This document shows, piece after piece, positions 43,981 through 52,587 of a stretch of 64,000 nucleotides of DNA (within the stretch, counting starts at the first letter, position 1; each line of letters begins with the position of its first letter). The position numbers were made by a program, and so were the translations under genes. The DNA comes from RGIG1681 sp045594425 (lineage in GTDB: Bacteria; Bacillota; Clostridia; Christensenellales; UBA1242). A model generated the notes under the pieces. It worked only from the letters and a program-made list of their open reading frames with translations, searched no databases and was not told the origin of the DNA. The DNA is taken from the NCBI GenBank assembly GCA_045594425.1, contig JAZNYK010000013.1, forward strand, positions 1 through 64,000, written 5' to 3'.

Positions 43981-44850
43981 ATGGCACAAATATTTTCAAA
44001 TCAAGCACGCGTAACATTTTCATATGAAGGCTCTGAAGTTTCACACACAAATGATTCTAACATTGTTAATTCTACAATGAAAGACAGATATGATTTCTCG
44101 GTTGAAAAATCAGCCACATCTGATTGCTTTAGACCAGGAGACAGAGTTAACTTTTTTGTTAATATCACAAACACAGGTTGCGGATGTTTGGGAATGTTTA
44201 GAGTTTCTGATAATCTTGGCGGTGATAGTTATTTAACTTATGTTGAAGGCAGTGCAAGACTTTTTGTTAATGGCTCAATGACAACAATTGTTCCAACAAC
44301 TACATCACCACTTGAGTTTGAAATTTCTTCAGACCTTGCCAAAGAGGGCTCACTTGTTTTGCAATATTCTGCGGATGTTAGTGGGGATGTTCCTGCGGAT
44401 GTTCTTTCAATCACTAACGAAGTCACCGTTGTTGCGGGTCCTTATGGATGTGGTTGTGGTTGCAATGGTTCTTCAAATAACACCATTACAAAAACAGCAA
44501 CCTTCACACTTGAAAAATGTGAGTTTGCTGAAGTGTTAATCACAAAGTCTGTTAGCAGTGACAGTGTTTGTTGTGATGATGAAATTGATTATTTTATCAC
44601 ACTCACTAACACAGGAACAATTGATGCTACAAATGTTGTGGTTACTGACTCACTTCCAACAGGTTTCACATTAACAGAAGTTCATTCAGAAAATAATGGT
44701 GTTCATTATAAATATGATGCAAGTGAATATACAATTGATTCTTCTAATGTTTTAACTCTTCCAAATGCCGCTGGCAGAATTATTTTGGTTCAAGCACTTG
44801 CCCCAGGTGTTGAAAACACAACACGAATCAGACTTCACGGTCATATGTGA
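43981..44850 (+). CDS. DUF11-like repeat protein
   Basis: 289 residues. Two beta-sandwich DUF11-type repeats: ~1-155 (DRVNFFVNITNTGCGCLGMFRVSDNL) and ~190-289 (DEIDYFITLTNTGTIDATNVVVTDSLPTGFTL). They are joined by a Gly/Cys-rich hinge (GPYGCGCGCNGSSNN). No signal peptide or sortase motif, so how it would reach the surface is unclear. Start 43981 is set by AAAGGAGGG five bases upstream; the open frame extends 11 codons earlier into the leader hairpin. Confidence 0.78.
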   Translation: MAQIFSNQARVTFSYEGSEVSHTNDSNIVNSTMKDRYDFSVEKSATSDCFRPGDRVNFFVNITNTGCGCLGMFRVSDNLGGDSYLTYVEGSARLFVNGSMTTIVPTTTSPLEFEISSDLAKEGSLVLQYSADVSGDVPADVLSITNEVTVVAGPYGCGCGCNGSSNNTITKTATFTLEKCEFAEVLITKSVSSDSVCCDDEIDYFITLTNTGTIDATNVVVTDSLPTGFTLTEVHSENNGVHYKYDASEYTIDSSNVLTLPNAAGRIILVQALAPGVENTTRIRLHGHM

Positions 44851-44870
44851 TTTTATTAAATATAATGTGC

Positions 44871-44903
44871 AAAATCTCTAGGTAAAACCCTAGAGATTTT
44901 TTA
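44871..44903 (+). terminator. Terminator of the DUF11-like gene
   Basis: AATCTCTAGG/CCTAGAGATT stem then T6. Confidence 0.88.
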
Positions 44904-44936
44904 TAAAAAAAGATGAGCAATTTAGCCCATCTTTTA
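44904..44936 (-). terminator. Terminator of the MBL-fold operon
   Basis: GATGGGC/GCTCATC stem (one wobble) read leftward, followed by T7. Confidence 0.8.
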
Positions 44937-44982
44937 TTTTTTTTGTGATTTTTTATGATTTTATGGTTATTTTTGCAGTTTT

Positions 44983-46161
44983 TTACGCCACCGCGTTATC
45001 TGGAAGTTTTCTATTTGCTTTAAACCATTCGGTGTCTTTTAATTTTGTCGAGTTGTTTGACATCTGAAGCGAAACATTTTCACTTGCTGTTGAGCAAACA
45101 ACAATGTTGCCATTGAATGATTCAAACTCGTTTGTTGAATAGTTAACACAAAGGGTTGTCACATAAATATTGCTTGTGTGTTTTGAAACTCTGTTAATAA
45201 ATGCTTGTGTTGGAAATTGGTTTTCATTTTTAGAAGTATATTCACTGCTTCCTGCACAACAACAAACGCAAACAACCTTTGGTTTAATTACTTCTAAAAG
45301 TGCATCACTTGAAGATGTTTTTGAACCATGGTGACCTGCCTTATAAAGTTCAACCTGTGAAAGCATACCTTCATTTTTGCCTCCGGCTTTGTTTTCTTCA
45401 ACCAAAGATTCTTCACCCTCGGTTTCCAAATCTCCAGTGAATAAAAACTTCTTTTCGCCATGCACAATTTGCAGACACACTGAATAGTCATTTTCAGATG
45501 GTGCGGTTTCTTCATAATATTTGTGATATAAAATTTCAAATGAAACATCGTGTTCTTCACTCAAAACATATTCACGGCTAGCGCCATTTGTTTGGTTAAC
45601 GCAGTCAAGTGCAGAGTAAACCGTTGCACCTTCTTCTGCAATATTTTCAAGATAGTTTTTGTAAAGACCTTTGTTTGCGTTTTGATTTGTTTTTGCAAAT
45701 TGAATAATGTTTTCAACTTCAAAACCTGCAAAAATGCTATCTTCAAATTTGCTGGTTGCAAATCCTGCATAATGGTCTTGATGTGCGTGTGTTACAACAA
45801 CATATTCAAGTTTTCCGTCTGTGCAATAAGTGTCGATATATTGTTTGATAAACGGAACGCTTGTTGCTCTTGAGCCTGCATCAATAAGCATTTCGGTGTT
45901 GCCAACTTTAACAAATGTGCAATCTCCAGTATATTTGTTTCCGAGTTCAACAAAATGTATTGATAGGTCTTGAGATTTTACAACATCAACGTCAATTTCG
46001 CCTGTGGTGTGAACGTGTGATGAACCAGTTGATTTTTGTGGAAATGAGTAAGAGTCAGGAAGTGTAATGTAAATGCTTGAAATAAATCCAACTACAAGCC
46101 CAACCAAAAGACAAACAATTGAAATGATAGAGGTTTTTAATTTATTTATTTTTCTAGCCAT
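44983..46161 (-). CDS. Membrane-anchored metallo-beta-lactamase-fold hydrolase (ComEC-C-like)
   Basis: 392 residues. N-terminal span (SIISIVCLLVGLVVGFISSIYI), then an exported MBL domain: THAHQDHYAG (HxHxDH metal motif), FTGDLETEGE and YKAGHHGSKTSSSDALLE. The order matches the soluble C-terminal domain of ComEC/Rec2, here as a stand-alone extracellular enzyme. Probably a nuclease or phosphodiesterase. Starts on a TAATG overlap with the upstream gene. Confidence 0.85.
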   Translation of the reverse strand: MARKINKLKTSIISIVCLLVGLVVGFISSIYITLPDSYSFPQKSTGSSHVHTTGEIDVDVVKSQDLSIHFVELGNKYTGDCTFVKVGNTEMLIDAGSRATSVPFIKQYIDTYCTDGKLEYVVVTHAHQDHYAGFATSKFEDSIFAGFEVENIIQFAKTNQNANKGLYKNYLENIAEEGATVYSALDCVNQTNGASREYVLSEEHDVSFEILYHKYYEETAPSENDYSVCLQIVHGEKKFLFTGDLETEGEESLVEENKAGGKNEGMLSQVELYKAGHHGSKTSSSDALLEVIKPKVVCVCCCAGSSEYTSKNENQFPTQAFINRVSKHTSNIYVTTLCVNYSTNEFESFNGNIVVCSTASENVSLQMSNNSTKLKDTEWFKANRKLPDNAVA

Positions 46162-46640
46162 TAGTTTTCTACCCCCTCAACAAAAATTGTTCTTATTAAT
46201 GTTACTGATTTATATTTGCTTGCAGAGGTTTTGTATTCTGCGTAGTAATAACCTGCTTTGGTTTCGTCAACTTTGTCAACTTTAACACGCTCTTTGGAAG
46301 AGTCTTCTTGATAATAATAGGTGATGGTGCAATCTTGTGAATAATCCTTTCCAAAAGCAATACAGGTTACGCCTTGCTCTGTATATGTTTGGTTTTCTGC
46401 TTGAACCCCAATTTCAACAAAATCGGAACCAATCATTGAATAGGTGTCTTTTGCAAATGCAAATTTATGTGCAAAAAATCCGCCGGCAAATCCAACAATT
46501 AAAACGAGTAGTGCAATCAACCATGACACGCTAGATTTTTTCATAGCACTTTTTATTCTTCTTGAATTTCGTTTTGAAATGTTAAAATCTATATCAGTGT
46601 TATTTCGAGAGTTTTTTGACGCTCTCATTGAATAATCCAT
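46161..46640 (-). CDS. Unknown single-span exported protein upstream of the MBL hydrolase
   Basis: 159 residues. Basic N-terminus, one span (SWLIALLVLIVGFAGGFFAHKFAFA, ~40-64), then ~95 extracytoplasmic residues with two Cys (GVTCIAFGKDYSQDCTI), possibly a disulphide. Family not recognised. AAGGAGGA ribosome site. Translationally coupled to the hydrolase, so perhaps a partner or activity modulator. Confidence 0.75.
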   Translation of the reverse strand: MDYSMRASKNSRNNTDIDFNISKRNSRRIKSAMKKSSVSWLIALLVLIVGFAGGFFAHKFAFAKDTYSMIGSDFVEIGVQAENQTYTEQGVTCIAFGKDYSQDCTITYYYQEDSSKERVKVDKVDETKAGYYYAEYKTSASKYKSVTLIRTIFVEGVEN

Positions 46641-46767
46641 ATAAATCCTCCTTTGTCTATTTTATGATATTTCTTTTGCATATTTATAATATAAATGAAA
46701 TTTAGCAAAATTCAAAACGAGTGAACAACTTTTTTAATAATAAACAAGCAAAAAGTTAAGGGGTAGA

Positions 46768-46797
46768 TTGACAGCCCAATTTTGTATATGTTAAAAT
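46768..46797 (+). promoter_or_regulatory. Promoter of the GT2-Wzm-Wzt operon
   Basis: TTGACA (46768-46773), 18-bp spacer, TAAAAT (46792-46797). Confidence 0.65.
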
Positions 46798-46819
46798 GTG
46801 TATGTTAAAAGGGAAGATT

Positions 46820-48058
46820 ATGGCTAAATTATCGGTAATCATCTGCGTGTATAATACAGATGAAAAATATTTTGAAGAGTGTTTGAGCAAAATATATGAT
46901 TCTACTTTAACTGATTTAGAAGTTATTGTGGTTGATGACGGCTCAACAAAAGACTATTCAAATATTTTAAAAACATATCATAAAGTTAAATATTTCAAAA
47001 ATGAAAATCAAGGCACATTAAAGGCTCGTATTTTTGGTGTAAAACAAGCGACCAGTCCTTATGTTTGTTTTGTTGATTCAGACGACACTGTTTCATTTGA
47101 TTATTTTGAGGCTTCACTTGCAAGGGCAAAACAAACAAATGCAGACATTGTGTTTAATGATTGGGCATTTCACACCGAACAAACAAAATATGTTTGCACA
47201 AACGACACAACAATCAGAAAAGATATTGTTTATGGCGGTGATGTGCCAATCCACAAATTTATCGGGCAAGCCGGAAGAGAACATTCTTTTTATGTTTTGT
47301 GGAACAAGATTTTTAGAAGAGAAATATTGCTTGCATCATGTTTGAAGGTTGAATCATTGAACCTTGGCAAAATGGTTTTTGCTGAAGATGTGCTTTTAAC
47401 ATATTTTGCTTTTGCCGAAGCAAAAAAGGTTGCAAATACTCATCTTGGTTTTTATTTCTATCGCATTCACAGCACTCAACAAATTTCTGTTGAAAGTGAA
47501 TCAAAACTCAAAAACCATGTTGAGTCACAAGCAAAGGTTTTTGATATTATGGAACAAGACCTTAAAGAAAGAAATCTTTATGAAGATGTTTCAATAAAAT
47601 TCCAAATGTGGAAACAACTTTTGTGCTCAACAAATTATCAAGTTGCAAAACATTTAAAATCAAAAGAACTTTTTGAGTTTATCAAAAATAGTTACAAAAC
47701 CTGCAAACTTTCAAGACTTCCAGCGGGACATTCAAAGGCTTACTTAAAACAAAGAATATTGCCTTGCAATATTGATGAGATAGACACTCAATTAAAGAAA
47801 ATCTATTACGGCAACAAATATTTAAAAATATATGCAAAAAAGAATTCTTATGCGTTTAACTCACTTTGCGTAATGAAATCTTTGTTTGATAAAAAATTTG
47901 ATATCATTCTTTCAAAGCGTAAAGCAAATTTTGTTTTTGCAAAAGAAAAAGTATCTTTAAAACAAAGAATTTTGCATAACCCAATAGTTTATAAAGTGGG
48001 GATGTTTTTGTTTCCTAAAGGAAGCAAAATACGCAGATTCTTAAAATCAAAATTATAG
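46820..48058 (+). CDS. GT2 family glycosyltransferase
   Basis: 412 residues. LSVIICVYNTDEKYFEECLSKIYDS, VVDDGSTKDY and DxD as FVDSDDTV define a GT-A family 2 domain in the first ~230 residues; the rest is helical and basic. Start at 46820, after AAAGGGAAG. First gene of an operon with a Wzm/Wzt-type exporter, so it probably builds or caps the exported glycan. Confidence 0.9.
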   Translation: MAKLSVIICVYNTDEKYFEECLSKIYDSTLTDLEVIVVDDGSTKDYSNILKTYHKVKYFKNENQGTLKARIFGVKQATSPYVCFVDSDDTVSFDYFEASLARAKQTNADIVFNDWAFHTEQTKYVCTNDTTIRKDIVYGGDVPIHKFIGQAGREHSFYVLWNKIFRREILLASCLKVESLNLGKMVFAEDVLLTYFAFAEAKKVANTHLGFYFYRIHSTQQISVESESKLKNHVESQAKVFDIMEQDLKERNLYEDVSIKFQMWKQLLCSTNYQVAKHLKSKELFEFIKNSYKTCKLSRLPAGHSKAYLKQRILPCNIDEIDTQLKKIYYGNKYLKIYAKKNSYAFNSLCVMKSLFDKKFDIILSKRKANFVFAKEKVSLKQRILHNPIVYKVGMFLFPKGSKIRRFLKSKL

Positions 48059-48067
48059 AAGGTTAAA

Positions 48068-48862
48068 ATGAATACGGTAAAAAGTTTAATAAAAAACAGA
48101 TATATTCTTCATGAACTTGTGCGAAAAAGGGTAAAAACACAATACAGAAACTCAATTTTGGGTATGCTCTGGACTGTTTTAAACCCATTGTTAAACATGC
48201 TTGTCATGTGGGCAGTGTTTTCAAGTTTCTTTGGAAAAGGTGACCCACTTTATCCAATCTACTTGCTCTCTGGCAACGTTTTGTTTGCTTGTTTAAGTTC
48301 TGCAACAGATGGCGCACTTGTTTCTATTGTTGACAACAGAGATTTGCTCACAAGGGTTAAAATAGACAAGTATTTATTCCCACTATCATCAACACTTTCA
48401 TCACTTGTAAGTATGTGTTTTTCAATGATAGCCCTTCTTGCAATCATGCTTGGAATGCAAATTTTTGGTGGACATCAATTATTTTCTTGGAGAATATTTA
48501 CAATCTTTTTAATGATTCCTGCGTTTGTTCTTTTTGAATATGGCATCGGCTTGTTTTTGTCAGCAATCTATGTTTTTGCAAGAGATATCAAATATTTATA
48601 TTCAGTGTTCTTGACACTTTGGACATACATCACACCACTTTTTTATAAGGTTGAAGTTCTTAAAGATTCATTTGCATATAGTTTGCTTAGATTGAACCCA
48701 ATGTATTATTTTGTTAGATTCTTCAGAGATGCACTTTACATGGGTTGGAGCGAATATCCTGTTCAAGACTTATTTGTTCTTTATGGTCTTGGACTTGCCA
48801 GTGTGCTTATTGGAACAATTGTTTACAAATCATTAAAGAAACACTTTATGACTTATATTTAG
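48068..48862 (+). CDS. Polysaccharide/teichoic-acid ABC exporter permease (Wzm/TagG type)
   Basis: 264 residues, six membrane spans. VRKRVKTQYRNSILGMLWTVLNPLLNMLVMWAVFSSFFG is the ABC-2 signature of TagG/RfbA permeases; FARDIKYLYSVFLTLWTYITPLFY and LNPMYYFVRFFRDAL complete it. Exports lipid-linked glycan across the membrane with the ATPase encoded next. Nine bases after the GT2 gene. Confidence 0.93.
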   Translation: MNTVKSLIKNRYILHELVRKRVKTQYRNSILGMLWTVLNPLLNMLVMWAVFSSFFGKGDPLYPIYLLSGNVLFACLSSATDGALVSIVDNRDLLTRVKIDKYLFPLSSTLSSLVSMCFSMIALLAIMLGMQIFGGHQLFSWRIFTIFLMIPAFVLFEYGIGLFLSAIYVFARDIKYLYSVFLTLWTYITPLFYKVEVLKDSFAYSLLRLNPMYYFVRFFRDALYMGWSEYPVQDLFVLYGLGLASVLIGTIVYKSLKKHFMTYI

Positions 48863-48870
48863 AGGAAAAT

Positions 48871-49650
48871 ATGAAAAAGAAAAAAAATGAAGTAAAATTA
48901 AAAAAGAACATTTTAGTTAAAGCGGAGCATCTTTGTATGCAATTTAGGAAGCCTGAAGCAAAGTATGACACATTAAAAGAAAGGGTTGTTAGTTTGTTTA
49001 AGGGCAAAAGAAATAAAATTAATAAACTAGAAGTTTTTAACGATGTATCTTTTGAAATCAAAAAAGGTGAATCACTTGGTGTTATTGGTCACAACGGTGT
49101 GGGCAAGTCAACACTTCTTAAGATTGTTACTGGGATTTATCAACCAACAGGTGGAAAAATCCAAACAAACGGAAAAATTATGCTTTTAAACATCGGCGCT
49201 GGTTTTGATATGGAAGCAGATGCCATTGAAAATATTTATTTAAATGGTGCAATTTTGGGATTCACAAGAAAGCAAATGGAAAAACGTTTTGAGTCTATTA
49301 TTGAATTTTCAGAACTTCGTGATTTTATGAAAATGCCACTTAAAAACTATTCTTCTGGTATGATTTCAAGACTCGGTTTTGCAATTGCTATTGACGTTGA
49401 ACCAGATTTGTTGCTTGTTGACGAAGTTCTTTCAGTTGGTGACGTAAACTTTCAAAAGAAGTGTTCAGACAAAATTGATGAACTTAAAGCAAAAGGCGTT
49501 TCATTTATGTTTGTGTCACACAGCATCCCACAAGTAAGAAGAATTTGTGAAAAAACATTATGGATTGAAAACTCAAGAGTGATGGCTTATGGCCCAACTG
49601 ACGAGGTTTGCAACAAGTATGAAGAGTATTGTGCATCGCAACAATCATAA
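48871..49650 (+). CDS. Polysaccharide/teichoic-acid ABC exporter ATPase (Wzt/TagH type)
   Basis: 259 residues. Walker A GHNGVGKST, signature YSSGMISRLGFAIA, Walker B LLLVDEVLSVGDVNFQ, H-loop VSHSI, as in TagH/Wzt. It lacks the large C-terminal carbohydrate-binding domain of some Wzt proteins. Start at 48871 after AGAGGAAA; the frame is open 42 codons upstream inside the permease gene, which I reject. Eight bases after the permease stop. Confidence 0.93.
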   Translation: MKKKKNEVKLKKNILVKAEHLCMQFRKPEAKYDTLKERVVSLFKGKRNKINKLEVFNDVSFEIKKGESLGVIGHNGVGKSTLLKIVTGIYQPTGGKIQTNGKIMLLNIGAGFDMEADAIENIYLNGAILGFTRKQMEKRFESIIEFSELRDFMKMPLKNYSSGMISRLGFAIAIDVEPDLLLVDEVLSVGDVNFQKKCSDKIDELKAKGVSFMFVSHSIPQVRRICEKTLWIENSRVMAYGPTDEVCNKYEEYCASQQS

Positions 49651-49675
49651 TTTTTAAATTTTTTAAAAAATAATG

Positions 49676-49704
49676 TTGACAAAAAAGTTATTTTATATTA
49701 TATT
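49676..49704 (+). promoter_or_regulatory. tRNA-Met/tRNA-Glu promoter
   Basis: TTGACA (49676-49681), 17-bp spacer, TATATT (49699-49704). The RNA 5' leader then contains an inverted repeat GCGTTAC/GTAACGC (49709-49715, 49727-49733) ahead of the first tRNA. Confidence 0.75.
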
Positions 49705-49739
49705 ATTAGCGTTACAGCAGTAATAGGTAACGCAAAAAT

Positions 49740-49816
49740 GGCGGCATAGCTCAGTTGGCTAGAGCGATCGGTTCATACCCGGCAGGTCATAGGTTCAAAT
49801 CCTATTGCCGCTACCA
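49740..49816 (+). tRNA. tRNA-Met (anticodon CAT), elongator type
   Basis: 77 nt with encoded CCA. Acceptor GGCGGCA/TGCCGCT, anticodon loop TTCATAC, T-arm ATAGG-TTCAAAT-CCTAT. It lacks the initiator's GGG/CCC anticodon stem and resembles elongator Met rather than the tRNA-Ile2 that also carries CAT, though that cannot be excluded. Confidence 0.92.
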
Positions 49817-49821
49817 TATTT

Positions 49822-49896
49822 GGCCCCATCGTCAAGCGGTTAAGACATCACCCTTTCACGGTGAAGTCAGCGGTTCGAATCCGCTTGGGGTCACCA
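49822..49896 (+). tRNA. tRNA-Glu (anticodon TTC)
   Basis: 75 nt with encoded CCA. Acceptor GGCCCCA/TGGGGTC, anticodon loop CTTTCAC, T-arm AGCGG-TTCGAAT-CCGCT. Five bases after tRNA-Met in the same transcript. Confidence 0.94.
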
Positions 49897-49900
49897 ATCT

Positions 49901-49933
49901 AGACGTAAGTTGATACAACTTGCGTCTTTTTTT
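49901..49933 (+). terminator. Terminator of the tRNA-Met/Glu operon
   Basis: AGACGTAAGTTG/CAACTTGCGTCT stem (one wobble), loop ATA, T7. Confidence 0.88.
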
Positions 49934-49954
49934 GTGTCTAAAAATTAGTGAGGG

Positions 49955-49984
49955 TTGACAATGCAAGGTGGTTTTGTGTAAAAT
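49955..49984 (+). promoter_or_regulatory. Promoter of the unknown/ART-like operon
   Basis: TTGACA (49955-49960), 18-bp spacer, TAAAAT (49979-49984). It leaves a leader of only about ten bases. Confidence 0.6.
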
Positions 49985-49999
49985 TTGGTTGAGGAAATG

Positions 50000-51004
50000 A
50001 TGTCTATGAAAAATGAAGCACGTTGGGGAATGAGAAATTTAGACAAAGCCAATCACTGGCAAAGGCTTAATCTTGGTGAATATTCGTCAGACAAGCCAGT
50101 TGTTGTTTGTGTTGGTGGAAATGGAACAATTTCTGAAGACTCTGCTAATGGCGTTTGCAAACTTGTTGAAAACTATTTGCAATTGTTATTCAAAAAGAAT
50201 GGTGTTAATCGAGTGTATGACAATGTTGATATTATAAGTGCTGTTTACCCGATAATTGATGGAACCGAAAAAGGCAAGTTTTCAAAAGAAGATATTGATA
50301 ATTTTGTTGATAACTTTTTAATAAAACGAATTCAAGATGAAAATGATGAACTTTTGCCACTTAATGAAGCGTGCAGAAGGCTTTCTGGTGTGACGTTTTT
50401 CACATTTTGCAGAGGTCATTTAGAAGTTGACAAAATCATGCGTGCGTTTTATAAAGAATTAAAAACACTTGGATATTCTAGGCAAGAATGTGATATTTTG
50501 ATGTTTTCAACTTTCGAAATTTCATATGCACCACTAACTTATGGTTCGGTTATTCCTGCGATGTTTGTTGATTCTAAACAAGATGAAATGTTAAATTCGG
50601 CATGGAAAAACAAAGAAACCGCTGCAAGCGTTGACAAAGAATTAAATGGTGTGGCAATAAAATATGAAAGATATGGTGACCCGCTGTTGTCGGGAGTGGC
50701 TTTATCTGAAGCAATTTTTGATGCGATTCATGTTTATTCATCAAAACTCAGAAACAATGTTGAGGGTGATGAACACAGCCTTTCAATACTTGCCAGAGAT
50801 GGTGGTTGGAATGCAAAATATGAGTCAAACGCAGACTGTGTTTCACAAATTATTGCATGGGCACTTTCAAGGTCGGTTGAAAATGGAATTGACAATAAAA
50901 AGGCTAAAAAGTTTATTCCTAAAATGCCGTTAGAAGAATTGATAAAAGAACTTGAATCAATCAAAGAAGCCTTTTCTGAAGAAGAACTTATGAGCAAACA
51001 ATAG
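50000..51004 (+). CDS. Unknown soluble protein, first gene of the ART-like operon
   Basis: 334 residues. Not recognised. Early segment DKPVVVCVGGNGTISEDSANGVCKLVENYLQLLF looks like a beta-strand/Gly-rich turn/helix, as in alpha/beta folds; the C-terminus is helical and charged. No signal peptide. GAGG lies five bases before the ATG at 50000; in-frame ATGs at 49997 and 50006 are alternatives. Nineteen bases before the ART-like gene, so the products may act together. Confidence 0.65.
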   Translation: MSMKNEARWGMRNLDKANHWQRLNLGEYSSDKPVVVCVGGNGTISEDSANGVCKLVENYLQLLFKKNGVNRVYDNVDIISAVYPIIDGTEKGKFSKEDIDNFVDNFLIKRIQDENDELLPLNEACRRLSGVTFFTFCRGHLEVDKIMRAFYKELKTLGYSRQECDILMFSTFEISYAPLTYGSVIPAMFVDSKQDEMLNSAWKNKETAASVDKELNGVAIKYERYGDPLLSGVALSEAIFDAIHVYSSKLRNNVEGDEHSLSILARDGGWNAKYESNADCVSQIIAWALSRSVENGIDNKKAKKFIPKMPLEELIKELESIKEAFSEEELMSKQ

Positions 51005-51023
51005 AATAAAAACAGGAGATGTT

Positions 51024-51773
51024 ATGGCTAAAGAAACAGATTTACAAAGCGTGAAGCGTATTGCAAAAGGGCTTTTGAATATCGATATTTTGGAAACAGA
51101 ATATTCGCCAATGATAGTGAGTCATCCATTTACAAAATGTGGGATAATAACATTGCTTGAAGGTGAAAACTTTGTGCAGTTGGATGTCACTCGAAGTCAA
51201 GAGGCGTTTGAAAAATGGAAGGCTCAAATGTCTAGGCAAATAGATGAATCTACAAGTGCATATTATGTTTATTTGCTTTTGAATGATTCTTATAGAATGA
51301 TGTTTTTTAACGATATTTCAAAATTTTTGTCGATAGAAGATTATTCTGTTCTGCTTGGTGAAAGTTGGGTGTGCAGTGAATATGCAAATCAGGACGCCAA
51401 TGTGTCAAAACAGCAAATGCTTAAGCATTTTAAAAATGCAGACAAGTCACTTTTGATGTCTGAAAGTGAACTTGAAACCTACGATGACCTTGAAGATGTG
51501 GTGGTTGTTTATAGAGGTGTTTCAACAAAAAACAAAAATAATGTTAAGGCATTATCTTGGACAACCAGTTTTGGAAAGGCAAAATGGTTTTCTGAAAGAT
51601 GGGGAGGCAAGGGAACTGTTTATTCTGCAACAATCAACAAAGAAGATATTTTTGCTTATTTTGACAGAAAAGATGAAGACGAAGTTGTTTTAGACTATAA
51701 CAAACTGCAAAACATAAAAGTTGCAACCAAACCAGAACAAAAACCGCAAATAAGCGAAAAAATTATGGAATAA
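51024..51773 (+). CDS. Putative ADP-ribosyltransferase-fold protein
   Basis: 249 residues. The C-terminal half follows the R-S-E pattern of arginine-type ADP-ribosyltransferases: VYRGVS (Arg164), SWTTS (178-182, in place of STS) and DEDEVVLD with E218-x-E220. A conserved-looking aromatic stretch (KAKWFSERWGGKGTVYSATI) lies between, as in that fold. N-terminal ~150 residues unknown. No export signal, so it should act inside the cell unless secreted by another route. AGGAGA ribosome site. Second gene of its operon, beside a tRNA pair. Confidence 0.68.
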   Translation: MAKETDLQSVKRIAKGLLNIDILETEYSPMIVSHPFTKCGIITLLEGENFVQLDVTRSQEAFEKWKAQMSRQIDESTSAYYVYLLLNDSYRMMFFNDISKFLSIEDYSVLLGESWVCSEYANQDANVSKQQMLKHFKNADKSLLMSESELETYDDLEDVVVVYRGVSTKNKNNVKALSWTTSFGKAKWFSERWGGKGTVYSATINKEDIFAYFDRKDEDEVVLDYNKLQNIKVATKPEQKPQISEKIME

Positions 51774-51777
51774 TATA

Positions 51778-51806
51778 AAAAAGACCTGATTTTGCAGGTC
51801 TTTTTG
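51778..51806. terminator. Terminator of the ART-like operon
   Basis: AAAGACCTG/CAGGTCTTT stem, loop ATTTTG, T-rich tail; also usable by the convergent HD gene ending at 51811. Confidence 0.85.
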
Positions 51807-51810
51807 TTAT

Positions 51811-52476
51811 TTATTTAAGTTTTCCTTTAGTGCATTCATCAATAATTCCAGAGATATATTGTTTGCAAAGTTGCTCGTTGTCTAACAACGACCAAACTTT
51901 TTGTTGCTCTTTGGTTGTTTGTGGAATGTTTAGGTGATATTTCACATATCCGTTTCTTCCAAACTTATTTTGGACAAATTCATAAACTCTGTCTATTTGT
52001 TCTTCTCGGTTATATTGCTTTTCGTTTTTCAAGCCAAACTTAACAGGTCTTGAAAACACCAAATAACAAGTGTTGTTTCTGTCGGCGTCTGCAACAATTT
52101 TTCCATAAACACTTCTTGGTTCGTGGTCTAGGTGAGAGGAATGGTCTTCAACGGCTTCTGCAATAAGCAAGGTTGTGTCTGCGCTATAAACTGATTTTAA
52201 AAACTCGTCTTTTTTAACATATTCAGCCGAACTTTTTGCATGACCTTCTCTGCCATTAATTAAGCCAACATCATGATAAGCCCCCACAACATAAGCAATT
52301 TCAAGGTCAACTTGTTCGCCTTGTTTTATTAGTTCGGAGCCATACTCAACACAATTTTTTGTTACAAAATTAAAGTGCGAGATGCTGTGCGCTTTGTCAA
52401 AACTTTTGTATAATGGTTTTATGTTTTTGTTAATATGTTCAAGAATTTCTTTTCTAACAATTTTTGATAGGTTCAT
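51811..52476 (-). CDS. HD-domain phosphohydrolase
   Basis: 221 residues. Metal ligands H...HD...D: AHSISHFNFV, GAYHDVGLI, then EAVEDHSSHLDHEP and VADADRNN. Cytosolic; family members hydrolyse nucleotides or phosphate monoesters. Substrate not deducible. Single leftward gene. Confidence 0.86.
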   Translation of the reverse strand: MNLSKIVRKEILEHINKNIKPLYKSFDKAHSISHFNFVTKNCVEYGSELIKQGEQVDLEIAYVVGAYHDVGLINGREGHAKSSAEYVKKDEFLKSVYSADTTLLIAEAVEDHSSHLDHEPRSVYGKIVADADRNNTCYLVFSRPVKFGLKNEKQYNREEQIDRVYEFVQNKFGRNGYVKYHLNIPQTTKEQQKVWSLLDNEQLCKQYISGIIDECTKGKLK

Positions 52477-52560
52477 GGTTGCTCCTTAAAAATTGATATT
52501 TCTAAAAACATTATATATTTATTTTTTAGGGTTCGTCAAGCAAGCATTTGTTGGCAAACA

Positions 52561-52587
52561 AAAAACACCCAACTGGGTGTTTTTTAT
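52561..52587 (-). terminator. Terminator at the end of the two-span membrane protein gene
   Basis: AAAACACCC-AACT-GGGTGTTTT, overlapping the last codons/stop of the leftward gene ending at 52584. Confidence 0.8.

Noticed and set aside
48745..48870. 42-codon upstream extension of the Wzt/TagH-like ATPase
   Set aside because: It lies inside the permease gene in another frame; AGAGGAAA marks the start at 48871.
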